A stretch of 64,000 bases of DNA from Lepidodermella squamata (Eukaryota > Gastrotricha): contig JBLDXI010000009.1 of assembly GCA_047495785.1 (NCBI GenBank), positions 62,001 through 126,000 on the forward strand. Reading direction: 5' to 3'. Position 1 is the first letter of the stretch. The number at the start of each line of letters is the position of its first letter. Both the position numbers and the translations under genes were made by a program. A model generated the notes under the pieces. It made no database searches, was not told the origin of the DNA, and worked only from the letters and a program-made list of their open reading frames with translations. Shown in pieces: positions 42,572 through 52,437 of this stretch.

Positions 42572-44920
42572 GGTTGTCTAAATTCAAGCTAAGTCACTTT
42601 CTATAATAAAACAGTTGAAATTTCATGAAACGCTGAATTCCACCAATCACACAAGCATGCCTTCACATTAAGGCCTCACTATTAGCGGTGGAGCTTAAAT
42701 ATCTCTACAATTCATACTTTGATGATGTGAGAACCAATTTACGTAGTTATGGTATAAGTCACTGCAGAAAGAAAATGTTGAAGGGCTATGCGAACTACAT
42801 ACGAAATCTCTAGGAATAATATCAAGGCAGACTCAAAATTTCATCGTGAACGGAAAGACTGATGATATACAAGAATATTACAACATTTTAATGTGCATGG
42901 CGAATCATTTGTAAAGCTGTTGTTTATCGCGTCCCCTTATTGGTAGGAATCAAGGTAAGGTAAACAATCAGCCACCACCCCGACTCCACCAGGCTTTTCT
43001 TGGACTCGAGTGTAGAAATATTGCTTCTTCATCGTATCACTAGTTTTCAAAATTATGTAACGATACGCTTTCTCAATGAGCAAGTTGCAGCTTGTCTTTC
43101 CGGTGGCAGGCTACAAAGATTCAGCTCGATTTAAATCGATGCAGGTCGACAAGAAGCCTCAAATTATAATATTTTCTACGTGTTGCCTGCTCGGTTCGTT
43201 ACTATAAACCAGCAATAGTATATTTGTTACACAACAAAATTCAGTCGATTTTCTTTCCCTCAAATGTTGACGATAAGTCGCATGCGAAGTAAAAAGGTGT
43301 TCCGCTGACAAGAGCTCAAATCCTAGCGAAACGTATCATCAAGCGCTTCTGCAATATATCGAGAATTCGCGATGAGGAAAAAAGCCTAATAGGTTACGAT
43401 ACTTTTGTCAATCTAGGTCAGGATTTGTTAGCCTATTTGATAGATTTGCGAAGCCAGTTATGACCGGATCCTAAAGCAAGCCAACGCTCTTGCCTAACAG
43501 CAAAGCATGAAACATGGCAGCTCTCTACATTGATGGAACAGAAGCTTGATACTCGACTCTCATCACAGGGATCAAAGATCAAATGCGCAAGATCCCCGGT
43601 ATGACCTACCATGAAATGATTTCCAACGAAGACCTGTATGACAAAGCCAAGAAGAACTGCTGTGTGACCATCAAGCGCTCAACCCATCCGGGTTGCCATT
43701 GTTGAAGACTTAGAAAAACAGGCCAACTGTTCCCAGGCGATGTCTCATTATCCTGCAGAATGTGCTCGCAAATGGTCTTCACAAGGAGTTGAAAAGCATC
43801 CACAGTCAAGGAAGGCATCCGTTTGCTCCCAACACCAAGAGTTCCAAATGCCAAGTTACAAGTTCCCTACCTTTTGTGATCTAGTTTTTTGCGGGCCCTT
43901 TCATTGGCTGAGAATGCCGACTTCACATGAAGGTCTTATCAGGACTAAGAAGTACTTCGCTGGCAAGAAGCTGATCCGTATTGGGAAACTTCCACTGCAC
44001 ATTCCAACTCTTACACTCTCGCAATTGTTCTAACTTCTCAACGGTCGAACTGGAGATGGAATGTCGGCTTCTAAACAGAATAGTGTTCAAGCATTGTCAA
44101 GCTGCGGGCTCCTCGCTTGTCGCGGCTGATGTTGTCGGAGGAGGTTCTCTCGTGAGAGGCGATTTTGTCGCGGTCGGCCAACATTTGAAAATTTTCCCGC
44201 CATTCGGATTATTAGTGTCTATTTTGATTTTATATGTATATTTCTTTGTAATTTCGAAAACATGAATGTTAAATGGGTCAAGATCACTAAGGCTAAAGTT
44301 GAATTACGTAATATAATATTTGCATATTCTGCATTCTCGACCTCTTCTTATCAGTTTACAGTGGTTTGTGGGTTGATTTATGCTTCTGAATGCTACCAGA
44401 TTCTTTAGTTAGAGGCGCAACTAGAAGGTCTTAGTGAAGTTCATTTTCGTAAATATAATATCAAACATTCGTCTTATAGATCTCGTTTTCTCCTTCTTCC
44501 TCCTTACTATTATTGTCTTAGGCTATTACAGTCAAAGGATGGAGGTAGAATCGCATCGGTAGAACGCTTAGTTTGTTGGTAGAACGTAGAACGGCGCATT
44601 TAGATAAGGCTTATCGCCCTATTACTCTAAACCTCTAAGAGGAAGCTGTCTGATGTCAAAAAAGCGCGATTCTACCGACGAAATTGAAAACGTCTAGCAG
44701 GTCGTCATCTCCGTCCTGCGTTGCGCTGAAGATGTATTATGGGTTCTAATCTTTTGATTCGTGTTTTGTTTTCGGCGCCCTTTTCGTAACGCGTTACTGG
44801 ATGCAGAAGTTATGTATTGTATGATTTATTTGGTAGATATTAGCTATTGTGCTATAGTTCACTGCTTCGCAGCTCCGAAAATAGGCCATTTACCCTTAAC
44901 GTTGTTTATCTTGAGGCAGT
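42572..44920. other. 2.3 kb gene-free region between PHF12 and gatC
   Basis: PHF12 and gatC are transcribed away from each other across this region. No intact gene is visible. Around 43560-43700 the plus strand reads DQMRKIPGMTYHEMISNEDLYDKA in pieces broken by stops; this loosely recalls the C-terminal end of non-LTR retrotransposon proteins, but the evidence is too weak to call an element. Confidence 0.4.
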
Positions 44921-45443
44921 ATGCAGGTTCGCCTGATTATTTGCCGTAAAGTTATCAGGTCTCTTGTGAGTTACCGAGTACCTAGAAATTCGGTATGGAG
45001 CGACAAAAAAGATCATCTATCGGTGAGATTTTAACATAAATGCGAGGCGTTCTATTGAGCCGACCCGTGAACAGGCGTTTAATTCATCGGTGCCGATATC
45101 AGTTGAGCTGGTTAACAAATTAGAGCGACTCGCTCTAGTTGACTTTGGCAGTCAAAGAGGCGTGGACGTTTTGATAGCTGCTGTTCGCCTCGCTGACAAG
45201 TTGCGACTTGTTGATCATAGTTCTGAAGCCAAACCTTGTGTTTACATTCAAGATTTAATTTCCCAAGGTTCCAATCAGAATTTAGTGCTGAGGGACGATG
45301 AAATGTGTCAGAATGAGCCTAGAGCTGACATTATATCAAATGCATCAAAAATTGTCGAAAACTACTTTGTTTCACCCGTTGGCAACATAGCATTGCAACA
45401 AGAGAGCGACAAGTACGGCCTGAATGAACGAAATGGGAAATGA
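44921..45443 (+). CDS. gatC: glutamyl-tRNA(Gln) amidotransferase subunit C, mitochondrial
   Basis: Exons 44921-45022 and 45075-45443 join in phase (52-nt intron) to 156 residues. GatC is the small subunit of the GatCAB complex, which converts Glu-tRNA(Gln) to Gln-tRNA(Gln) in mitochondria. The segment ELVNKLERLALVDFGSQRG and the C-terminal ASKIVENYFVSPVGNIAL match metazoan GatC, as does the motif LRDDE. The N-terminus (MQVRLIICRKVIRSLVSYR) is rich in Arg/Lys without acidic residues, as a mitochondrial presequence should be. The ATG lies 1 nt after an acceptor-like TTGAGGCAG. An alternative intron end at 45059 would give a 37-nt intron, shorter than any other here, so I prefer 45074. The next gene, SRSF1, starts 42 nt after this stop codon. 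Confidence 0.88.
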
Positions 45444-45485
45444 TTTAATCGATTTAAATGCCATTTTAGAGGTTTATAAAACTCA
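45444..45485 (+). promoter_or_regulatory. 42-nt intercistronic region with acceptor-like site
   Basis: Between the gatC stop and the SRSF1 start lies GATTTAAATGCCATTTTAG, ending at 45469, which has the form of a 3' splice site, followed by a 16-nt leader before the ATG. This is too short for an independent poly(A) region plus promoter and is what a trans-spliced operon would look like. Confidence 0.55.
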
Positions 45486-46345
45486 ATGTCGTCCCGCCGT
45501 TGTACTGTGTTCGTTGGAAACTTGCCACCTAACGTTCAAAGGCAAGACGTCGAAGATGTGTTCCAAAAGTATGGACCAATTACGCGCATCGATTTGAAAG
45601 CCAACGGCCCTGATGCTCCAATTGCATTTGTCGAGTATGGAGATCCCCGTGATTGCGAGGATGCTATTCGTGGGCGTGATGGCTACGATATGGACGGCTA
45701 TCGCCTGCGGTGCGATATGTCTAATCGCGGGGAACGAGGTGGTGGCCGCGAAAGTTCCCGCAATGGCAGCGGCAGCGACCGCCACGAACGCAATATTCGA
45801 GGCTCGCGCCCGCCTGGCCCACCATCTCGCCGCACCGACTGGCGAGTACGTATATCTGGACTACCTAAGTCCGGAAGTTGGCAAGACCTAAAGGATCATA
45901 TGCGTTCTGCCGGGGATGTCTGTTTCTCAGAGGTTTACGGCGACGGGACTGGCACTGTTGAATACTCAAATTATGAGGATATGCGAACAGCAATTAAGAA
46001 ACTTGATGACACCAAATTCAAGTCTCACGAGGTAAGGTCTTTTGTTGTCTTGTTGTCAAGTATTTACGGATTTTTTTAATTTAGGGTGATACATCCTACA
46101 TAACTGTCGAGGAGGACCGTGGAAGCGCGAAAACTGCAGGTATTCCCCGCGGAGGCGGTCGTATCCGCGATCGCTCACCTGGCCGTGGTAGCAATGGCGG
46201 GCGTATGCGCCGTTCGCCGTCGTACTCGCCACCTGCTCACAAGAAAGGCGGCTCTCGCTCCAGCCCGTCCTACCGTTCGAGGTCACGTTCGCCGCGCCGC
46301 CACTCCCGTTCACCTTCACCGGTGCGTCGTGGTGGCTACAGCTAA
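45486..46345 (+). CDS. srsf1: serine/arginine-rich splicing factor 1 (SF2/ASF)
   Basis: Exons 45486-46031 and 46085-46345 (53-nt intron, phase 0) give 268 residues. RRM1 (about 6-80) has RNP-2 VFVGNL and the RNP-1 region IAFVEYGDPRD. A Gly/Arg hinge follows. RRM2 is the pseudo-RRM type, with the diagnostic SWQDLKD at 131-137. The C-terminal domain is Arg/Ser-rich (RSPSYSP, RSRSRSPRR-like stretches), shorter in RS dipeptides than in vertebrates. The protein acts in the nucleus in constitutive and alternative splicing by binding exonic enhancers. The order of domains and the SWQDLKD heptapeptide exclude the single-RRM SR proteins. It is probably co-transcribed with gatC. Confidence 0.95.
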
Positions 46346-47080
46346 TCTTGCCACATTCAGATGTTCTCAATGAATTCCATGTTTCGGCAATGACTTGTGT
46401 GTTGTGGTCCGGCATTTTCTTGTACATTGTTTCCACCACTCTTGTCTTATGTCTCGTTGGTGGTGGCTAATGAGGCCAGGTCACTTTTTGTACCTGTTCG
46501 TTTTCTTTTCAGTGCATTCCACTGTTCGTAGTCGTTTGTTTTAACGATTATACATATTCTAGGTTGTTGCTCACGTGATTTTTTGCTGCTGATTTTGTGA
46601 CTTGAGATGAGCTGGTGATGATGACGCTGATTGTCCAAACTGATGTTCTAGATCATTTGCTAGCCTATTGACTATTGATGTTGTTCTCCCACCCTCATTT
46701 ATTTGAACCACCTTCATCTTCTGCTTCGTCATAGCTTGCCGAAACGAATACATTGTTTATTGGAAGAAAACAAACGCAACAAGGAAAATTACAGCTGCAT
46801 TCGTCTTTTGTTTGTTGGAGTTGGAAAGGATGTGTAAGGAGAGGACATTGTAGGCTGGATGAGGACAGGAAGGAAGGAACCCCCCAAGAGGATGGATGAA
46901 ATTAAGCAAAGGAAAGGGAAATAACCAAGTTTGCCCTTTTTCATTGTTAACTCATATTTTTCTGGCCTTGTCTGTCTTTTTTCAGGCGGATTTGACTTGG
47001 ACCACCAAATTTGAAGTACCTCTCCAAAGTGGATGTTTGACATTATTCTATTCCACACACTAGGTTTTAGTTATTGTAAA
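46346..47080. other. SRSF1 3' flank and Spt4 upstream region
   Basis: No gene seen. Short minus-strand frames (46447-47058) lack family resemblance. The stretch contains the SRSF1 3'UTR and, before 47081, an acceptor-like CCACACACTAG at about 47054-47064. Confidence 0.5.
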
Positions 47081-47705
47081 ATGCCTTTCAAGTCTGACGT
47101 CATTGAGTCTGATGGGTCCAGTGATGACGACGCGGGGCACGAGGATCAGGACGATGTGCCGGTTTTGGATGACGACGAAGAACCGTCGACATCGGCGCGT
47201 CGGGGCAGGGGACGGGATGACGACGAAGAAGACGACGAAGATGAAGGCGCCAGAGCAGCGGAAAGTGCCATTGATCGTTCCAACTTCATCCCGTCTTCGG
47301 TGGTGCCGGCTTCGCTCCGCGGACTGCGCGCCTGCCTGCTATGCGCCCTCGTCAAAACGGCTGATCAGTTCGAAAGCAGCGGGTTTGTGTAGCAGCAATA
47401 ATGTTCAAAGTAGAAAAAATTGAATGGTTTCTCATTTTGCTAGGTGCGACAATTGTGAGCGGTTCTTGCAGCTGCGTGGCAATCGAGCTGCCGTTCTCGA
47501 GTGCACGTCGTCGTCTTTCGACGGTCTTGTCATGCTGATGTCTCCCTCCGAGTCGTGGGTCGCTAAATGGCTGCGATGGGATCGTGGCTGCGTGCCCGGC
47601 GCTTACGCTGTTTCCGTCAGCGGTCAGCTGCCGCCGGAAATCATTAGCGAACTCGAAGAGCACGGCTATCGCTATGTCTCGCGAGACACCAGCCTCCGTG
47701 CTTGA
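47081..47705 (+). CDS. spt4: transcription elongation factor SPT4 with acidic N-terminal extension
   Basis: Exons 47081-47382 and 47444-47705 join in phase (61-nt intron) to 187 residues. The C-terminal about 110 residues are Spt4: LRACLLC (C85, C88), CDNC (C102, C105) forming the zinc site, ECTSSSFDGLVMLMSP, SWVAKWLRW and PGAYAVSVSGQLP. Spt4 pairs with the NGN domain of Spt5 (DSIF) on RNA polymerase II. Typical Spt4 is about 115-120 residues. Here about 78 extra residues precede it, mostly Asp/Glu with an RRGRGRDDDEEDDEDE block. The extension is in the same exon and frame, so it is not a splicing artefact, although a start inside the exon cannot be excluded because no Met lies near the Spt4 core. 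A further in-frame start upstream at 47033 would add 16 residues. Confidence 0.9.
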
Positions 47706-48162
47706 GTAACCTTTGTTCAACCTCTACACTTCGTTTCTTTCGAATGGCTGTTTTGTACTGCATTGAATCTGGAAAATGATGATGAATAAAACATTTTATC
47801 TTACAAGTGATCTTTTGTAATCCTCGATTGGCGACAGGCAATGTTGTCTGAATTCTGAAATTTTGAAATTGCCTGTCAAAACGCGTCCCTTCTCTTCCTG
47901 TTAAGGGCGTCCGATTTATACGAGAATTTTATTCTTTTCATAACTAAAAATATAGCAATTAACGATTCTTGTAGAATCATGCGTATCATTCTTCAATTCA
48001 GGTATTGTAGTTATATAAGAAAGCGTGATTCGACTCGCATTAAACGAGATCGTAGAGAGGTACGTCAAAAAACGGGCAAAGTTTTGGGTTAGCAAGCGGG
48101 ATAAAATGGAGTGAAACGCAGCACACAGAAAGTTAGTTCCAAGACGTTTTATTGACTTCATA
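47706..48162. other. convergent 3' ends of Spt4 and the LRR gene
   Basis: No gene. The region holds the Spt4 3'UTR and the 3'UTR of the minus-strand LRR gene. Confidence 0.5.
47785..47790 (+). terminator. candidate poly(A) signal of Spt4
   Basis: AATAAA lies 79 nt after the Spt4 stop codon and is followed by a T-rich stretch. Confidence 0.5.
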
Positions 48163-49927
48163 TTACGAAGATATGCGTTCGACCAAATGATGGCGGGATC
48201 TGTTTCGAGAGCGGCGCACCATCATCGAATAGACAGCCACGCCGGCTACTACAACGGCGATGAAGGCCACTGCGCCGACAACTGCGAAGACGATGTCGAT
48301 GCATTCGATCCAGCCGCACGACGGCGCTGAAGCCGATGCCGCTAGCGCTCCGCGTCGCCTTCCACTCGACGCATCAAGATCGCCTGTCAACTCGTTGTCC
48401 TCGCTGCCGTCTTCATGCTGGCTTATTAACGAGTCCGACTCATCGCTGACTGACTGTCCCTTGGACGCTCCGGCGATGAACACCTGTTGCTGATCATCAA
48501 ATGAATCATCGTAAGAATGATGTTGAAACGCAGGTGAGCCAGTTGAACTAGCGACTCTCTGAGGCTGGCGCCGGTTGTCGCCTTGCCACGAGGGATGAGA
48601 ACTGGAAATTAAAGCAAGATATAATTAGGCATTAGGCTTCAGTAAAACGCAGAAAGCATTACCTGAGAAGGTCCTCTGGGAAAGGAGTGGATTGCGTCGT
48701 GCGCTGACGGAACGGGAAACGGTCGGTGCGAGACTGCGTCGCTAGGGCGCTGCCACTTACAGCTTGGTTGGCGCCACCGCTAAGCTGCATCATCTGTTTC
48801 TGTTGTTGCTGCTGAAGCAAAATTGATTGTGTTAGGGTATGCTCGGCAGCGAATAGTTCGTGGAATTTAGCCAAAAGTTCTTGGCATGTTTTGGGATCGC
48901 GAGGACCAAGTAAGCCCTCGCAGGTTTCGTACTTGTCCATCTCCTCGTAAGAGACATCGCTTATCGGTCGACCCTTCAGCGGCCGCGGCCCACCTTCGCA
49001 CGTCGGCGGAAAAGCACCGACAATTTTGTCCGGCAGTTGATCGAGAGTCAAACGCAGAAATAGACTAAGCCAGCGCCCAGGCTTCGCACAGCACCAAGTG
49101 TTGTTGTTCATCGACAGTCGACCGAGCTGGCAGAAGACTGGTATGAGATCTGACGACAGCGTGTGCAGCCGATTGTAGGAAATGTCAAGTGAAGTCAGCG
49201 AGGCCGCAATAGGCGCCAAGACGGCAGTAGGAAGTGCCGATAACGAGGTGTTGCGCAGAATCAACGATCGAACAGCTCTAGCGTCCTGAAACGTACCCGG
49301 CGATATCTTTTGGTGATAATACAGCCGATTGTTGGACAAGTCCAGCGTATCGAGGTCCAGATACGCGAATGCGCCGCTCTCGATGCGCTGAACTTTGGAG
49401 TTGACGATTTCGATATGCTTCAAGCGATTACGGCTAGGCAGGAATGCGCTGTAGTTGATTATGTTGATAGATGTCGAGTTGATGATTCGCAGCGCAGTGA
49501 GTTGGCGAAAGTCAGTGAAGTTGTTGGCGTCGAGGCGCACGGCCACACCCGCCCTGGACGCCTTGAACGTCACGTTGTAAAGGGTCAAATTTTCGATGCG
49601 ATTCGGACACGCGAACTCATCTTGCAGCGAGCCGAAATCTTCGAGATGTGCGCACGTGACAATTTCAAGTCGATCACCTTGGCAACGACATCGACGGGCG
49701 CATACATCGGACATGTCTTTGCTGCCAGGACCAGTGTTAGGCCGGCGCGACACGCCTGCTACGGCTGCATCATCGTTTAGATTCGAGAAGTCTTCTTGCC
49801 AAGATGGTCGAAACGGGTCGCCCTGCTGGCCGCCGGCACGTAGGAAGACCTCACTCGTTCGAGCAAGCTGGGGCAGTGAGCAGCACACCAAGGCTGTTAT
49901 GACGGCCGTTGTGACTCTGATCGGCAT
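48163..49927 (-). CDS. leucine-rich-repeat type I membrane protein
   Basis: Minus-strand exons 49927-48663 and 48601-48163 join in phase (61-nt intron) to 567 residues. The order is signal peptide (TTAVITALVCCSLPQLART), Cys-rich N-cap (CARRCRCQGDRLEIVTC), about six LRRs (LTALRIINS, LKHIEIVNSKVQRIESGAF, LDTLDLSNNRLYY, VRSLILRNTSLSAL, LTSLDISYNRLHTL), and a C-cap (WCCAKPGRWLSLFL to C). A Gln-rich and low-complexity stalk follows, then one membrane helix (IVFAVVGAVAFIAVVVAGVAVY) and a short basic tail (VRRSRNRSRHH). It is an extracellular receptor or adhesion type of protein; I cannot place it in a named LRR subfamily. Confidence 0.85.
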
Positions 49928-50357
49928 TATGACGTAAACACTTGTAGATAGTGCTGACCTCCTATATCACCATTTATTTTTCAGAGCTAATACTGAAAAA
50001 ATGTGATGTCTCGAGGTCGCTAATTTTGATTTGCGGCACCTAATGCGCTCATCGGCTACGCAGCGATCGGCAACGCGCCTGTTTCCACGGGCGCGAGCAA
50101 TCGAGCGCGCGATTCAGCTAATAGCAAGTAGGCGTATCGCGACGCTTTTAATGAAGCGGATTGTTGTTGTTATTATTTACAAGAAATAATCAAGACGCAT
50201 GCTGTTTATGTGCTGCTTTAAACATCATTTCACCCGTTACCGCGGTCGGAAAAGCGGTCTCAGTTACATGGCAAATAGGCGAAAGAATATTCTTTATGCT
50301 TGGCACGAGAAATGCTTCCAACAAACAACATTTATTTACAAATTTCATCAAGCCTCG
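49928..50357. other. intergenic, no gene seen
   Basis: Lies upstream of the LRR gene and downstream of the orphan gene, both minus strand. A GC-rich stretch at about 50040-50130 may be promoter sequence. No coding frame is convincing. Confidence 0.45.
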
Positions 50358-51421
50358 TCAAAATCGACCATAGCTATTTCGATTATTTTGCGTTTGATTA
50401 TCGGCGACTCTGCGTTCGTGGGCTGCATAGATCGATTTGTCGATGATTGCGGCCTCGGTCAGAGCAATGTCCACCGTGACACCGCTAGCCTGCTGCATTG
50501 CAGCGTTATTCGAGGCCTGCAGTAGATTCGCCTGCGACGAGGCGTGGGCTGAGTGCGGCTGTGTGACTGTAGCACTGTGAGAGCCATGTCCGCCGTGCCC
50601 ACCTTGCAACGGTGCGTACCGGTCGGCAACATACTGTTGTAAAGATGTTTTAGTTGTCATAATCTCAAAGTTCAGAGTCTTTCCCTACTTGAAGCAAGTG
50701 TTTCAGTCGACCCGCTTCTCCTGTGGTGCGGACAATTGAGCCAACGTTATGTATATCCACCAATTGCCGAGGCACTGTGATGAGCTATACAAAATCAATG
50801 CGATAAAAAGTTAAAAATTCCAAGGGTTTTGATGCTAACATAGGTGAACTCGTTTGTGGTCGGGTCAAAAGCGACGCCCGTAGGTGGCAAATTAGCTTTA
50901 GCCGAGCTGGGCGGAGGAAGGGTCTGCTCTCCTGCAGAAAATTAGTAGTGAAAGTATGTTTGCAAAAGTGATATTCGGCTACAAAACATACCTGGTTTTT
51001 GCTTCAAATTAGCAGTTGCTTTCCCGCTGGAAGCTGAAGAGGTTTTCGACGAGCTTGACGCGTCGTCGATGATACTAGTTTTCTGTTTTGTCAAAGTAAC
51101 TTCAACCACGTCTTCAACAACAGCAGCAGCGGCTGCTCCTCGCGCTACTGCCGGCGCTGGCTGTTCAAAGGCTACAAGTACTCGCGCTTCCTGCGTCTCG
51201 ACAACTTCGGTTGTGCCGGTATGCTTCATGTCACTGCTGGTTGTCGTTATTATTTCTGTCGAAGTCAGCTCGCTTTCGAACCGCTCAACCTTGTTAGTAT
51301 TCGGGTTTTCGGCTGCTACAATCAGCTTGTTGGTTACTGTGGTGACAACACGCGGGCTCATGCTGGTCTTGCTGTTCGGTCGCACTCCAAATTCAGACGC
51401 CGAGGATTGCGATCTTATCAT
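50358..51421 (-). CDS. orphan protein of unknown function
   Basis: Minus-strand exons 51421-50992, 50931-50840, 50784-50689 and 50633-50358 join in phase to 297 residues, with introns of 60, 55 and 55 nt. The matching phases at three junctions are the main evidence that this is a gene. The N-terminal half is Ser/Thr/Ala-rich and low-complexity. The central part (GVAFDPTTNEFTYLITVPRQ and LVDIHNVGSIVRTTGEAGRL, continuing KHLLQYVADRY) looks folded and could be conserved. The C-terminus is His/Gln/Ala-rich. No signal peptide or membrane span is visible. I do not recognise the family and assign no function. Confidence 0.65.
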
Positions 51422-52437
51422 TGCTGTGCTAGCTAGGATTCATAAAAGTTTAATGAGCGATAAAGCGGCGTCGTGTCACAGAGATAGGTATCCTACGGTA
51501 ATCTTCAGCTGAGAGAACGTTGGATTTTCGCACGCTGCCTGACATGGGGCAAATGAAGGTAACCCTGTTGTTGCATAGACTGTGCTATTTCCACGATCGG
51601 CTGCTACCCAATTATTAATACACGGTGGTAGCGCAAGCTCGAGCCCTCACCATCGCAACTGGCCGGCAGCACACGAGACGCAGGAAATCGACGCACGTAC
51701 GAGAGGTCGATAGGAAATGAGTCGATACACGCAGCGCGCGATAACACCCGATTTTGTTGAAAGGTTATGCAAAAGGCAGACGGCTCAAAAAGTTCGCTTT
51801 TATTATCGTTAATTTTTGTACATAAAACAAAGCAGGCGTTCATGCTCCCAGTGCGGAACATCGATATAAATAATTATATTATATCATCAACGCCGAGATG
51901 GCCGACGTGGTTAACAACGGAGACAGTCGCGCAAATATAAAATACAAGGTACAGGCAGAACCAGACACAACACAACGCTGGAGAGGATGATGGTGTGCAT
52001 TTTCCAACCAAGCAGGTTTCAACGAACAGACGATACGCTCTTATCAAACACAGCATACACAGAAGCTTCCAGTTTCACCAAGATAGATAGAGCCTCGCCG
52101 GCATAGTAATCACCTCAAGCACCGATGCTTTGAATGTTTAACGCGGGTATTGATGCCGCGATGACGACGCAATACAAAAAATCAACCCTAGTCGCAGTTG
52201 TCTTCAGCTTCAAGCTCGATGTCTAACGTCATGGAAAGGAAGCAGAGTCGTTCTTAATACATACTTAGAGCCTTGCATGTTGTGCGAATATTGCAATTTT
52301 CATGTATAAAAAAATTATGTCATCCTGATGTGACTTGCGCAAATTACAGACTGACTCACAAAACGACGATGAGCTCTCGGGTAAAAAAACACAGGCGTGG
52401 TTCGAGTGAATGCGTTGTAATGTGGCACAGGTAACGA
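51422..52437. other. intergenic between orphan gene and TAO kinase
   Basis: No supportable gene. The part near 52437 is probably the TAO kinase 3'UTR; the part near 51422 is the orphan gene's upstream region. Confidence 0.5.

Noticed and set aside
43560-44033. Possible degenerate non-LTR retrotransposon tail (MISNEDLYDKA-like words)
   Set aside because: Only a few residues resemble such proteins, in broken frames, with no reverse-transcriptase motif nearby. Too weak to call without a search.
45023-45059. A 37-nt intron in gatC ending at CTATTGAG
   Set aside because: It keeps the frame, but no other intron here is shorter than about 50 nt; the acceptor GAACAG at 45074 gives a 52-nt intron.
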